The notes under the pieces were generated by a model that searched no databases, was not told the origin of the DNA, and worked only from the letters and a program-made list of their open reading frames with translations. A DNA stretch of 64,000 nt from Microbacter margulisiae (lineage in GTDB: Bacteria > Bacteroidota > Bacteroidia > Bacteroidales > Paludibacteraceae), in contig NZ_JACHYB010000001.1 of assembly GCF_014192515.1 (NCBI RefSeq), positions 1,798,001-1,862,000 on the forward strand, given 5' to 3'. Below, one piece after another: positions 31,151 through 40,742 of this stretch (position 1 is the stretch's first letter; every line of letters begins with the position of its first letter). The position numbers and the translations under genes were made by a program.

Positions 31151-31201
31151 TAATAATAAATGAGATAAGAATGCGTTTACACAAATTTTTGGACACTACC
31201 T

Positions 31202-31209
31202 GCCACAAA
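31202..31209. repeat. Target site duplication, right copy
   Basis: TGCCACAA, identical to 29743-29750, directly after the right end of the IS256-family element. Confidence 0.85.
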
Positions 31210-31214
31210 GTTTT

Positions 31215-31252
31215 TTAGTGGGAGTGCGCTTACAGTTGCACTTCCACTAAAA
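31215..31252. repeat. Long palindrome beside the IS insertion site
   Basis: TTTAGTGGGAGTGC (31215-31228) and GCACTTCCACTAAA (31239-31252) match in 13 of 14 positions around a 10-nt loop. No T tract follows on either side beyond the arms themselves, so a terminator role is uncertain. The remaining sequence to 31465 shows nothing recognisable. Confidence 0.55.
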
Positions 31253-31465
31253 TATGTAGCTCAAATTTACATGTACGCTGTTTTTCTGCTACCTTACTTT
31301 TGTTTCTGACGGAACAAGTGTAGATTTATAAAGCTTCGGAGAAGAAGCGACAATATAACCTACATGAAGCAAACGCTTCAAAACAATCGATATGCAAAAA
31401 AATAAATGGCATTCACGGGATGACTTAAAGCCACCCAAATGAGTTGGATGCAGTATCAAATCACT

Positions 31466-34400
31466 CTAATCACACATTTTCAAATGAACCAAACTACCAA
31501 TATGATTCGGGGCTATGGTTAATGCTTCGGATAAAAATCGGCGTGCGTTTTCTTTATCTCCCAAGCCAAGATATCCCAATCCTAAAAGATAGAGACAATG
31601 TACCCTGTTTCGTTTTTGCAAATCATCTTCCCAAATCAATAAATCAGGCAAAGAAACAGCAAAATAATCGATCTTAACGCCGTCAAAAATATGCTTTTCC
31701 CCGTAGTCTTTCAGCTTATTGAAGCGACTATAGGCCTCATCAACACTATTTAAGCGAAGAAGAGCAAGTCCCTGGTAAAATATTTTATCGGGTTGTTGGT
31801 CATTATAAAACATGGCAGCCGATGGTTCAGATAAGCCGGTAGAAGCTTTTTCCCAAAACAAAACAGCATTCCCTGAATCTCCCATTTTCTCATAGACACA
31901 GCCTTTCCAATAATTTATATCATTCTCTTGTGTCCCATAGAGTTTTCCCTCTCCCAGATTATAAGGATAGGAGTCGGTTGCGATGAGATGATCAAGAGCG
32001 AGATCATAGCTATCTTCTCCCATAGCTTCTTTCGCAAGTTCAATATGAGCGTAGAGATATTGCCCGACAACTTTTCCTTCTCCACCTTCCCATGGATGAA
32101 AATGGCGGTTCATGAGCAAATCTAAGGCTTTTTTGAATTTACCGGTCATATTATAAAGCGTAACTCTTTCAAGATATAAATCATCTCGTAGATCAACTAT
32201 CGATGGATATTTTTCAAGGAAGGCAAGCCTTTCTGCAAATGACTTTCCAATCTTTTTATATAACTGATCAAGTTCCATCAATATCCGGGCGTCGGATCTA
32301 CTTAACGAAAAAGCTTTTTCAAGTTCGGCTACTGCAGCTTGCGGCTTATCTTTTTTATTGTAATATGCCAACGAAAGGTTACGATGCACAATCGGAAATG
32401 AATCCTTAAGCCTTACAGAAGCTTCCCAACATTTTACGGCTTCATCATATTGCCTGGCAGCATACCAAAAGTTACCCAGGTAATATGGAGCTTTTGCATC
32501 TGATGAATTCAATCCGGATGCACACTGAAGGGCCAGTACTTCCTCTAAACGGTTTGGAAAGCAGTAATCGGAAGACATCATGCTTCCCTGAACGAAATAA
32601 TGAATTGCTTCTTCTTCCTTTCCTGCCTGATAAGTATACCATCCCAGGAAATAATATACCATTGGATAGACATTCCCCGTTAAAGGAATCGTCATTTCGA
32701 TCAATTGACTGGCTTCATGAAATAATCCCATATGGGCATAATCAAGCGAAAATTCGATATAATGATGCACATCATTACGCATCCGCTTTTTCATTTCAGA
32801 AAGTATCGACGGATTATCAGTCAAAAGGTATTTCTCATATAAAACACCAAAATTAAAGCCATCGAGAGCAAGCGATTCTTCGATAAGCCGTAGTGCATCA
32901 TCCTTCCTTCCAAGTTTTCGCAGCATCACCGTTTTAAGATGACGGGCTTTATGATTATGCCAATTATGACTTAATGAATCGGAAATCAAATCATAAGCTT
33001 CATTCCACTCCTGTTTCATGGATGCCAGTTGTGCTAAATTGAAATAGCCGGCATCCTGCCAGGCTGCATTCCATATTGATTTATAGAATGCTTCATAAGC
33101 CTCTTCATAACGATATTGAAACTTCAGGCAAATTCCAAGATTGAAAAACGGTTCGCCGTCATAGGGATTAGGATTAAATTTTGTCAGTGTTTTGATAGCA
33201 CGCCGAAAATAAGCTTCTGCCTCTTTAAAGCATCCTTTGCGGAGAAGCCATAATCCCATGGCATTATTTGCCCGTACATCTTCCGGCACTCTACGGAGAG
33301 CTTCAAGGTAATAATCGGCAGGATTGTAAGTTGCATGACGGTATTGTTCCAAATGTAACCCCGTCAGATAAAGCTCTTCAATTGTATTAATTTCGTGGGG
33401 TTCTTTGGCTGCTTTTGCAGCATCAGGTATCGGGCGTATTTCTTCTTTTGCAGGATGATATGAGACAAGGAGCCGTCCTTGGTTTGAGCTCAGCGTAAAA
33501 TCTAAATCTTCAATTTTAAGGTCTGGCGGGACGGGTATTGTTTTGTTATAAGACATTTCAGGCGAAAAATCAACTATATCTTCAAAGATTGTATCCCCCT
33601 GATAGAGCAACAGAACTTTGGCCTCTGGATAATTACCTGTAGTATAGAGTTTAACAGCAATATCTTCATTTGTTATCTCAAGATTTACCATGGCTTCCTT
33701 TGTTGCATTCTTCACAACACCTAAATCCCGGTAAGGCATAAAATATTGATTAAAGCGTTTCTCTTCGTAGGGCATAAGCCACGAAAAATCTGGCTGATTG
33801 TCGGTATATACTCCACACATTAATTCAATATAAGGGCCATCTTCATCAGTGAGATTTCTATCCCATGCTTGTCCAAAATCACCATTTCCCCATGTCCACT
33901 GCTTTTTGCCCGGTGAAATATAATGATTGGCTACATGCAACAACCCACCTTTTGTGTCATTTTCGTATCCCCCGACAAAATTGTATTTGGAGTTAATCGC
34001 CATATAAGAAGTCGGAACAGGGATATTTTTGTAACGTGAAATATCAACTCCGGCAGAATAGTCAACTTTATAGTAGGTTCCGGTAGCAATAGGAAAATGG
34101 GAAACATCTCTTTTACCATGATCAAAAACAGCATTGACATCAGGTGGGAAAACAGACTGGTAGTGATCATTGACCTTTACTGCCGGATTAGCCCACCATA
34201 GAAATGTTTGGGGTTGTGCCGTCCGGTTATATAATCTGACTTTAATCTCCATATATGCTGTATCAGGATATAAGGTAAAACCTGCCATTCCCTTTGTACG
34301 AAACATACGTTCTACCTCGCTACACCATACAGTTTTACTTCCATCCGGATTTTCTTCAATTGAAAAATCTACGGGTTGATATGTGCTTGGACGGTGATGT

Positions 34401-34759
34401 TGTGGCCAGTTAAATTCAATTCCTCCTGAAATCCAGGGGCCGGTAAGACCAACTAATGCCGGTTTAATGACATGATTATAATAGACAAAATGACGTTGTT
34501 TTATTTTGTCGTAGGCCATTTGTACACGACCACCAAGCTCCGGAAGAATCATGATTTTAAGGTATTTGTTTTCCAGAAACACGGCATTCCATTCTTTATC
34601 CACTCTTTCATCTGAAATTTTCTCAATAACCGGATAGGGATAAACGCTTCCGCTACTCCCTTGGTAAACTCTTTTTTCAAGAAAGATGGGATTTTTTTCT
34701 GGCTCTCCTATCTCGTATGTCGGTATGGTGACTATTTCATTCCAAACATTGACTTCCAT
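31466..34759 (-). CDS. DUF5107 / TPR-repeat protein, cytoplasmic
   Basis: 1097 residues without a signal peptide. The N-terminal 400 residues are the DUF5107 domain, a beta-sandwich related to galactose-mutarotase-like folds (EWNAVFLENKYLKIMILPELGGRVQMAYDK about 57-86; GLTGPWISGGIEFNWPQHHRPSTY, of which GPWISGGIEFNWPQHHR is the most conserved run). The remainder is a long array of tetratricopeptide repeats (for example NAMGLWLLRKGCFKEAEAYFRRA about 500, and AMGLYYLGLG-like LYLLGLGYLGLGDKENARRF near 1060). It is the last gene of a locus with a sugar porter and a GH2 enzyme, which suggests cytoplasmic handling or modification of an imported oligosaccharide. No catalytic activity is established that I can name. 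Confidence 0.8.
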   Translation of the reverse strand: MEVNVWNEIVTIPTYEIGEPEKNPIFLEKRVYQGSSGSVYPYPVIEKISDERVDKEWNAVFLENKYLKIMILPELGGRVQMAYDKIKQRHFVYYNHVIKPALVGLTGPWISGGIEFNWPQHHRPSTYQPVDFSIEENPDGSKTVWCSEVERMFRTKGMAGFTLYPDTAYMEIKVRLYNRTAQPQTFLWWANPAVKVNDHYQSVFPPDVNAVFDHGKRDVSHFPIATGTYYKVDYSAGVDISRYKNIPVPTSYMAINSKYNFVGGYENDTKGGLLHVANHYISPGKKQWTWGNGDFGQAWDRNLTDEDGPYIELMCGVYTDNQPDFSWLMPYEEKRFNQYFMPYRDLGVVKNATKEAMVNLEITNEDIAVKLYTTGNYPEAKVLLLYQGDTIFEDIVDFSPEMSYNKTIPVPPDLKIEDLDFTLSSNQGRLLVSYHPAKEEIRPIPDAAKAAKEPHEINTIEELYLTGLHLEQYRHATYNPADYYLEALRRVPEDVRANNAMGLWLLRKGCFKEAEAYFRRAIKTLTKFNPNPYDGEPFFNLGICLKFQYRYEEAYEAFYKSIWNAAWQDAGYFNLAQLASMKQEWNEAYDLISDSLSHNWHNHKARHLKTVMLRKLGRKDDALRLIEESLALDGFNFGVLYEKYLLTDNPSILSEMKKRMRNDVHHYIEFSLDYAHMGLFHEASQLIEMTIPLTGNVYPMVYYFLGWYTYQAGKEEEAIHYFVQGSMMSSDYCFPNRLEEVLALQCASGLNSSDAKAPYYLGNFWYAARQYDEAVKCWEASVRLKDSFPIVHRNLSLAYYNKKDKPQAAVAELEKAFSLSRSDARILMELDQLYKKIGKSFAERLAFLEKYPSIVDLRDDLYLERVTLYNMTGKFKKALDLLMNRHFHPWEGGEGKVVGQYLYAHIELAKEAMGEDSYDLALDHLIATDSYPYNLGEGKLYGTQENDINYWKGCVYEKMGDSGNAVLFWEKASTGLSEPSAAMFYNDQQPDKIFYQGLALLRLNSVDEAYSRFNKLKDYGEKHIFDGVKIDYFAVSLPDLLIWEDDLQKRNRVHCLYLLGLGYLGLGDKENARRFLSEALTIAPNHIGSLVHLKMCD

Positions 34760-35135
34760 AATGTATTAATTTATATTCTCAACTTTCGCAAGCTCTATAT
34801 GATGCCTAATGATACGGTTTCTCTTTGGTGCATAGGGAACGACCTTGTCCGGTGAACAAAAAAACAAGTGAGGCGGCGGTTAAAAATTGTCCTGTTTGAG
34901 CGACGAAGGAGTGAGTTTGGACGATTTGAGCCGACGAACGCCGGTTTTTTGAGCGAAGCGGGCACAGTCTTGAATTTTTTGCCTACTTTTTGTTTCAAGA
35001 CAAAAAGCAGGTCGGGGTTTAAGGGGCAGAAGCCCCTTGCAAGATAACTTGTTATATGTTCTTGATAATTAATCATGTCATTTTAAAAAATTGTCCGTTG
35101 ATAGGTGTTGTATAGACCACAATCAATCACTTCAT
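34760..35135. repeat. Intergenic repeat-like region with hairpins
   Basis: 376 bp. It contains a 12-bp hairpin (CCTACTTTTTGT 34982-34993 with ACAAAAAGCAGG 35000-35011), a second short one (AAGGGGC and GCCCCTT near 35022-35038), and GAGCGAAGCGGGC-type text that I associate with dispersed intergenic repeats of Bacteroidota. An AACTTTCGCAAGCT motif at about 34779-34793 recurs near 63024 and 63689. No coding potential is seen. Confidence 0.4.
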
Positions 35136-37997
35136 TTAATTAAAGAGGGCTTTTAGTTTTTCTATCCGGATAGCAGTTTTAGGATGAAAAGAATTTCCTG
35201 CCATGTATCTTTCGAGACTGTACAGTAACTGTTGTGCCTCTGGCCGTTTTTTGGCATCCGTAAGTAAATCAATGCCCGAAACCATAATACTGCCTTTACC
35301 CACTTTAGCCTCAAATAGCAATCCCAAGGGGCGATTTGTAAACCAATCATCTATTACACGGACAATGGGTTGGAGTTTAGGCGAAAAGTCAGATAAAAGA
35401 ATGGCATTCGAATGTGTCATGGCATCCCACCACTCCCAATCACTATAATATTCCGTAGGAAAATCAGCTAACGCAGGATTTCTGGGATTACATAAAATTC
35501 CAAGGGTTGTTGGGGCTTGTCCGTGTGTCCATGCGGTATTCCAAAAAATACTCGAAAATCCTATTGCAATATCACCTCCCTTATCGGGCTTAACACTTCC
35601 TTTTTTTATGGTTAATAGCACCTTGCCTCCTTTATTTAAAATATCGATTGCTTTGTTATTTAATTGTTGAGTGATGTAAATTGATGAATGGATTGTAGGT
35701 AATACCGCTGGATATACCCAAATATGCCAATGATTTGTAAAATGAGCGACAGAAACGGAAAGAGTCAGTTCACATGCTTTGATGATAGAAGAAAGTGGTT
35801 TATCTATTGTCCCCAGAGGAATACCATTCCCAATAGGGATGGTCGTTTTAGGCAAACTACCGGAGAAAAGAATTTTTCCCGATTTATCTGTTATTTTCCA
35901 TTGTGGAATAACGTTTTTCATGACATGCTCTCCATAGTTCGCAATCTCAACCGGAGCAACCAGTGTGTCTGTTGAACGATAAATCATTTTAGATAGTCGT
36001 ACTAATGGCACAGTCGAATTACAAAACTGTTTAAATGCATTGGGGGTTATGTATCCTTTCTCTCTCCAAAAGGAGTTCAATACCCCTACAAGTGCAGTGC
36101 CTTGTCCGGGAAAATCCTGTAATCCCAACAGTTGGAATCCTCCAAATCCTTTCGTTCGTAAAGCAGCCTCAATATCTGCTTTGTAACACAGCACCTGCAA
36201 TTTGCCTGATGCCAATAAAAAGCTATCGGCTAACTGTGCCATGTGATGGGCTTTCAGGGATGCCTGAAATATTTCAAAATTTTTCGCTTTCAAAATACCT
36301 GTATATTGTTTAATTTCTTTGAAATCGGGATATACACACCACTGTCCCACTTCATGACTTACAACAGGCATCTTGATTCCGGCAATCTTATCCTCCCAGT
36401 CATAATTACTTCGAGGAGGTTGAGCATTAATAATACTCTTTAGTTCTTGCCCCCAAGCCTGTATGCGAGGAGCAGGTGTACTGTAAAAATCTGCATCGCT
36501 TACATAAGGCCATCCTGCTCCTGAACTATAAAGCCTACGAGGATCCCTGCTTTTCCAATAACGCACAAAATCAGTTAACCAGTTGACCATGTTTTTCCCT
36601 GCCGGTTCATTGCCGTATAATAAGAAACAAAAAGAGGGATGATTGCCATACGCCTTTACCATTCGCCTGCTTTCAGCATAAATCCAGTGATCAAGAGGGA
36701 GTCCATCACCTATTGTAGCTCCTTGATTAGCCCAGGAAGAACATTCAATTTGCAAATAGCATCCGGCATGATCAGCAGCTTCAAAGGCTGCTTCGGGAGG
36801 ACACCAGGAATGGAATCGGAAATGATTTAATCCAAATGATTTTGCAATACGAAAAATCCGACTCCATGAGGCTGTATCCGTCGGTGGATATCCTGTTTTG
36901 GGAAACACAGCACATTCTAATGTTCCCCGTAAAAAGGTAGGCCTGCCATTAATGATAAATTGTGTCCCTTTTGTTTTCAACTCCCGCATTCCAAAAGTGA
37001 TTATTTTTCTATCAATATGATTATTAGTCACAAGCGAAATATTCATTTGGTATAGATTTGGATGAAATTCGTCCCAAAGTAATGGCTTGTTCATCGGATA
37101 ATCCAACTCGATTACAGTATCTTGTCCACTACATGAATATTCCTTATTGACATTGGGTTGTCTGTATAATTCTTGTTGTAGTCCCTGGGTTTTTATGCTT
37201 AAACGGGTATTTACTTTTTCTCCGGAATGATTTGCAATGATAACCTTAACATGTACTGTTTTGTTTTGAATATTAGGATAGACTTGCACATCCGAGATAT
37301 AGGTAGTTGGATGAACCTGTAAATCAATTTTACCTACGATGCCATTCCAATTTCCCTGAGTGTGGTCTGAAATGCTATGCGAATTTTGCCCCACATTAAT
37401 TTGTTTCACCCTATTGTCAATACGAATGGTAAGCAGATGTTGACCAGGGGTTGCGTAATTGCTTAAATCATAAATATCGGGGGTGCCTAAACTATTTTTC
37501 ATCCCAATATAATGATCATCAACCCAGACTCTGCTTTCCCAATGGCAACGTTCTAAAAATAATTTGATAGTTTGATGATTCCATGCCTTAGGGATAATAA
37601 TTGTTTTTTGATACCAGGCCACTCCTTTATAGTATTTGACAGGTTGTAACCAGAAAGGGATTTTTATGTTTCCTGCCTTTCTATAAGGGGCATACGCTGG
37701 TTTTGTAAACCAACTGCTATCTACAATCTGTCCTGTCCATGGAGTATGGATGGTAATATTGTCTCCTTTATTATTAGTGGTCATAGAACCTGGCAACAGA
37801 ATCGTATCTGCAAGTATATGATTAAACCAATGGCCCTGAATGCCTTTATCCATAGGATCTGTGGCAAATCTCCATACGCCTGCCAGATTAATATTTTCTT
37901 GTCCATATATCCGGTTAACCTGGACAACAAACAACAATAACAACGCGATAAATGACAGCTTTCCTATGTATTTATACCTTATTTTCAAGAATTTCAT
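35136..37997 (-). CDS. Secreted GH2-family glycosidase
   Basis: 953 residues with a signal peptide (about 1-32, ending IYGQ). The GH2 order is present: sugar-binding jelly roll (about 35-225; WYQKTIIIPKAW, LFLERCHWESRVWVDDHYIG), Ig-like sandwich, barrel (about 350-600) with NGRPTFLRGTLECAVFP at its start, acid/base glutamate in LLYGNEPAGKN (about 465) and nucleophile in VVSHEVGQWCVYP (about 548). A C-terminal extension of about 300 residues has IGNGIPLGTID and a glutamine-amidotransferase-like beta pattern (GKVLLTIKKG, MVSGIDLLTD). Substrate is uncertain; related GH2 subfamilies act on rhamnogalacturonan- or arabinogalactan-derived oligomers. It lies between the MFS porter and the DUF5107 gene. 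Confidence 0.82.
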   Translation of the reverse strand: MKFLKIRYKYIGKLSFIALLLLFVVQVNRIYGQENINLAGVWRFATDPMDKGIQGHWFNHILADTILLPGSMTTNNKGDNITIHTPWTGQIVDSSWFTKPAYAPYRKAGNIKIPFWLQPVKYYKGVAWYQKTIIIPKAWNHQTIKLFLERCHWESRVWVDDHYIGMKNSLGTPDIYDLSNYATPGQHLLTIRIDNRVKQINVGQNSHSISDHTQGNWNGIVGKIDLQVHPTTYISDVQVYPNIQNKTVHVKVIIANHSGEKVNTRLSIKTQGLQQELYRQPNVNKEYSCSGQDTVIELDYPMNKPLLWDEFHPNLYQMNISLVTNNHIDRKIITFGMRELKTKGTQFIINGRPTFLRGTLECAVFPKTGYPPTDTASWSRIFRIAKSFGLNHFRFHSWCPPEAAFEAADHAGCYLQIECSSWANQGATIGDGLPLDHWIYAESRRMVKAYGNHPSFCFLLYGNEPAGKNMVNWLTDFVRYWKSRDPRRLYSSGAGWPYVSDADFYSTPAPRIQAWGQELKSIINAQPPRSNYDWEDKIAGIKMPVVSHEVGQWCVYPDFKEIKQYTGILKAKNFEIFQASLKAHHMAQLADSFLLASGKLQVLCYKADIEAALRTKGFGGFQLLGLQDFPGQGTALVGVLNSFWREKGYITPNAFKQFCNSTVPLVRLSKMIYRSTDTLVAPVEIANYGEHVMKNVIPQWKITDKSGKILFSGSLPKTTIPIGNGIPLGTIDKPLSSIIKACELTLSVSVAHFTNHWHIWVYPAVLPTIHSSIYITQQLNNKAIDILNKGGKVLLTIKKGSVKPDKGGDIAIGFSSIFWNTAWTHGQAPTTLGILCNPRNPALADFPTEYYSDWEWWDAMTHSNAILLSDFSPKLQPIVRVIDDWFTNRPLGLLFEAKVGKGSIMVSGIDLLTDAKKRPEAQQLLYSLERYMAGNSFHPKTAIRIEKLKALFN

Positions 37998-38151
37998 ACG
38001 ATTATTTTTTATCTTTTACATTAAGGATGTATGGAGTTCACCAAAACATTAACTCGAAAGGGTTTGTTTTTAAAGGTCTCGTTGAACTCGTAAACTCGTT
38101 TCATTCCCTTGAGCATGAGTTATTTTATGGCTCGTTTCATGATATGTTTTT

Positions 38152-39549
38152 TTATTTGTTCTTTGATTCAGTTATCTCTTTTTCAATAGATTCTAGCGTT
38201 TTCCCCTTTGTTTCCGGTAATTTCAGCAGAATAAAAAAGAACCCAAACAAACATATCAGGGCATAAATCCAAAAAGTTGGAGCCGCTCCCAGTGATTTGT
38301 TCAGAAGAGGGAATGTGTACGTGAGAATAAAACAGGCGATCCACAAGGCAAACGTAGCTAATGCCATTGCTGCACCACGTATACGGTTGGGAAATATTTC
38401 GGACAAGATAACCCATACGATCGGTGCAAGCGACATTGCATAAATGGCAATAGCGATAACTACAAATGTCAAAACAGCAATTCCTTTCAGATGGAACCAG
38501 AAGGCACCTCCCAATAAAATATAAGTAAGAGCCAGTCCTATAGAACCTAAAAGCATTAGTTTCTTTCTTCCTAATTTATCTACTGTAAACATGGCTAAAA
38601 GCGTAAAAACCAGATTAACGCTTCCGGTGATGACAATATTGAAAAGTGTATCACTGACGCCATAACCTGCAGCACTAAATATCTCTTCGGCATAATTGAA
38701 AACCGTATTTATTCCACACCATTGTTGAAAAACAGCCAGGAAAACACCAAGCAACAATACAAACCTGTATCCCGGATGCAGGAGCGCTTTGAAATCTACT
38801 TTTTCGTTTATATCGTTAAATGTCGATCGAATATTTACAATTTCCTTCCGGGCATACTCTTCTCCTCCTATTTTACTAAGCGTTGGAAATGCTTTATCAC
38901 TTTTACCAGCTTTTAAAAGCCAACGGGGGCTTTCAGGAACTGTAAAGGTGAGAAGGAAAAAGATAATGGCGGGTATTGAACAAGCAAAAAACATCCAGCG
39001 CCATCCCATCTGGCCATTCCATGAATGTTGGATAAACACACTGCTTGCTCCTGCCGGAACCTTATCTGCTATTAAAAAGTTGATTACTTGTGCCGCCAGA
39101 ATACCTATTACAAGAGTCATTTGATTAAGCGCCACAAAACGACCCCGCATTCGGGCGGGTGCCACCTCGGCAATATACATAGGAGAAATCGCGGAGGCAA
39201 TGCCAATTCCCACACCTCCTATAATACGAAAAATAACAAATGTTGTATAACTAAACGCTGAGCCTGTCCCTATCGATGCTATCGTAAACAGGAACGCTGA
39301 AAGGGTTAACGGCCATTTCCGTCCGAATCGTTCGCTTATAACACCGGAAAAAACAGCACCTATAATACACCCTATTAACGCACAACTCATAGCCCATGCC
39401 TGTAGCCCAGCCGACGAAGTAATTTCAAAGAAACTTTCGTAAAATGGTTTTGCTCCTCCTATCACAACCCAATCGTATCCGAAAAGAAGTCCTCCCATAG
39501 CTGAAACCAAAGAGATCCCCAGAATGTAAGCATTATTGAATTTCTGCAT
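38152..39549 (-). CDS. MFS sugar porter (XylE-like)
   Basis: 465 residues with twelve predicted membrane helices. Family signatures of the sugar-porter branch are all present: GLLFGYDWVVIGG in helix 1, SERFGRKWPL between helices 2 and 3, RIIGGVGIGIAS, VAPARMRGRF, VPESPRWLL at the end of the first half, QQWCGINTVFNYAEEIF in helix 7, DKLGRKKLML and LPETKGKTLESIE at the C-terminus. It would import a monosaccharide or short oligosaccharide across the inner membrane, probably with protons. It heads the operon with GH2 and DUF5107 and diverges from the araC-type gene, which likely controls it. Confidence 0.92.
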   Translation of the reverse strand: MQKFNNAYILGISLVSAMGGLLFGYDWVVIGGAKPFYESFFEITSSAGLQAWAMSCALIGCIIGAVFSGVISERFGRKWPLTLSAFLFTIASIGTGSAFSYTTFVIFRIIGGVGIGIASAISPMYIAEVAPARMRGRFVALNQMTLVIGILAAQVINFLIADKVPAGASSVFIQHSWNGQMGWRWMFFACSIPAIIFFLLTFTVPESPRWLLKAGKSDKAFPTLSKIGGEEYARKEIVNIRSTFNDINEKVDFKALLHPGYRFVLLLGVFLAVFQQWCGINTVFNYAEEIFSAAGYGVSDTLFNIVITGSVNLVFTLLAMFTVDKLGRKKLMLLGSIGLALTYILLGGAFWFHLKGIAVLTFVVIAIAIYAMSLAPIVWVILSEIFPNRIRGAAMALATFALWIACFILTYTFPLLNKSLGAAPTFWIYALICLFGFFFILLKLPETKGKTLESIEKEITESKNK

Positions 39550-39670
39550 AGATTATAATGTGTGTTTTATGATGCAAAGTAACCCTTTGTTTTTACGTTC
39601 TCCAATAGACTATTTGCTTATTTACATGGATTATTTTACGATCATATATACTCCACAAAACTTTTGTTAT

Positions 39671-39678
39671 TATTTTTG
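39671..39678 (+). promoter_or_regulatory. -7 box for the AraC-type regulator
   Basis: TATTTTTG matches TAnnTTTG and lies 22 bp before the ATG at 39701. It falls inside the longer open frame that begins at 39536, which supports the shorter start. No good -33 element is seen. Confidence 0.4.
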
Positions 39679-39700
39679 TTCCACTAAACTTTGGAAGGAG

Positions 39701-40591
39701 ATGGCAAAGCTTAAAAATGGATTCTTAGGTGAAAGAGCGATCATATTACCGCCTACGATCATAGAAGAATTGAAAAAAGATACCTTAGGCTCTTTATTAT
39801 ATATTACCGATATTGGGTATTATCCTAAAGCAAATTACCATTTCAGGAAAAGAACGCAGGATGAAGCTAATCAATTTGTCCTCATTTATTGTATTGCCGG
39901 ATCCGGATGGTTTGAAATTGAAGGTATAAAACAAAAAGTTAATCCTGAGCATTTCTTTATTTTACCCAAGGGTAAAGCGCATTCATATGGATGCAACACA
40001 AAAGATCCATGGACTATTTATTGGTTACATTTCGACGGCGAAAAAGCAGGATTCTTCTCAGAGGGGCTGGATACACCAATTCATATAGCCATTCAAAAAG
40101 ATTCGAGAATTGAAGAGAGGCTACACTTATTTGAGGAGATTTTTACTACCCTAAAGAATGGATATAGTAAAAATAACCTCGACTACAGCACAGCTATTCT
40201 TTTCCATTTCTTAGGTTCATTAAAATTTCTGGGCGCTTATCGTGATAATTTTCTTGCTAATCAGAACCAAACGGATATGATTACGGAGACTATCCATTTT
40301 ATGCGTGAACATTTATATCAGAAAATATCATTAAAAGAGATAGCGGATTATGTTGGCCTCTCAGTTTCACATTTTGCCTCTGTCTTTCAGAAAAAAACAG
40401 GATACGCCCCGTTAAATTACTTTTCTCAGTTGAAAATACAGCAAGCATGTCAATTTTTGGATTTTAGTGATATGAAAATTAGCCAGATATCCATGACAAT
40501 CGGTTTTAGTGATCCATTATATTTTAGTCGTGTGTTTAGCAAAACCATGGGAATTTCACCTACAGAATACCGCAATAAGAAAAAAGGATGA
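39701..40591 (+). CDS. AraC-family transcriptional regulator
   Basis: 296 residues from the ATG at 39701, chosen because GGAAGGAG precedes it, because homologous AraC proteins start about here, and because a -7 box lies just upstream; the open frame extends back to 39536. The N-terminal cupin-like sensor domain contains CIAGSGWFEIEG and FFILPKGKAHSYGC (about 65-105). The C-terminal double HTH runs from ISLKEIADYVGLSVSHFASVF (about 205) to PLYFSRVFSKTMGISPTEYR (about 285). It is divergent from the MFS porter gene, with about 150 bp between starts, and likely activates the porter-GH2-DUF5107 operon in response to a sugar. Confidence 0.93.
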   Translation: MAKLKNGFLGERAIILPPTIIEELKKDTLGSLLYITDIGYYPKANYHFRKRTQDEANQFVLIYCIAGSGWFEIEGIKQKVNPEHFFILPKGKAHSYGCNTKDPWTIYWLHFDGEKAGFFSEGLDTPIHIAIQKDSRIEERLHLFEEIFTTLKNGYSKNNLDYSTAILFHFLGSLKFLGAYRDNFLANQNQTDMITETIHFMREHLYQKISLKEIADYVGLSVSHFASVFQKKTGYAPLNYFSQLKIQQACQFLDFSDMKISQISMTIGFSDPLYFSRVFSKTMGISPTEYRNKKKG

Positions 40592-40693
40592 CTACTGTCA
40601 CTTTGCAGTTAATCTAATAAGTAGAAATTATCCACAAACTCTCTATTTGTCTGTAATAATGGCTTCCCCGAATCATCATTTCGCAATGCCATC

Positions 40694-40725
40694 ATAAAAA
40701 AAGCGCCGGAAGAAACCTCCGGCAC
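40694..40725 (-). terminator. Terminator of the DUF6266 gene
   Basis: On the minus strand GCCGGA and TCCGGC (40705-40710 with 40718-40723) form a stem followed by a T7 tract. The plus-strand regulator gene ends at 40591, so it could also serve that gene weakly. Confidence 0.7.
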
Positions 40726-40742
40726 TTTCCAAAACAGCGCTA

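Larger units (their letters stand above)
29751..31201 (+). mobile_element. Complete IS256-family insertion sequence
   Basis: 1451 bp bounded by imperfect terminal inverted repeats: the left end GAGACCGTCCAAAAAACTGT matches the reverse complement of the right end, GGTAGTGTCCAAAAATTTGT, with GTCCAAAAA and TGTGTAAA shared. It is flanked by an 8-bp direct duplication (TGCCACAA), as expected of the family. It carries one intact transposase gene and an internal terminator. Intact ends, frame and duplication indicate a recent, possibly active insertion. Confidence 0.93.

Noticed and set aside
39536..39700. N-terminal extension of the AraC-type regulator
   Set aside because: Hydrophobic, absent from the family pattern, and overlaps the promoter region and the start of the MFS gene.
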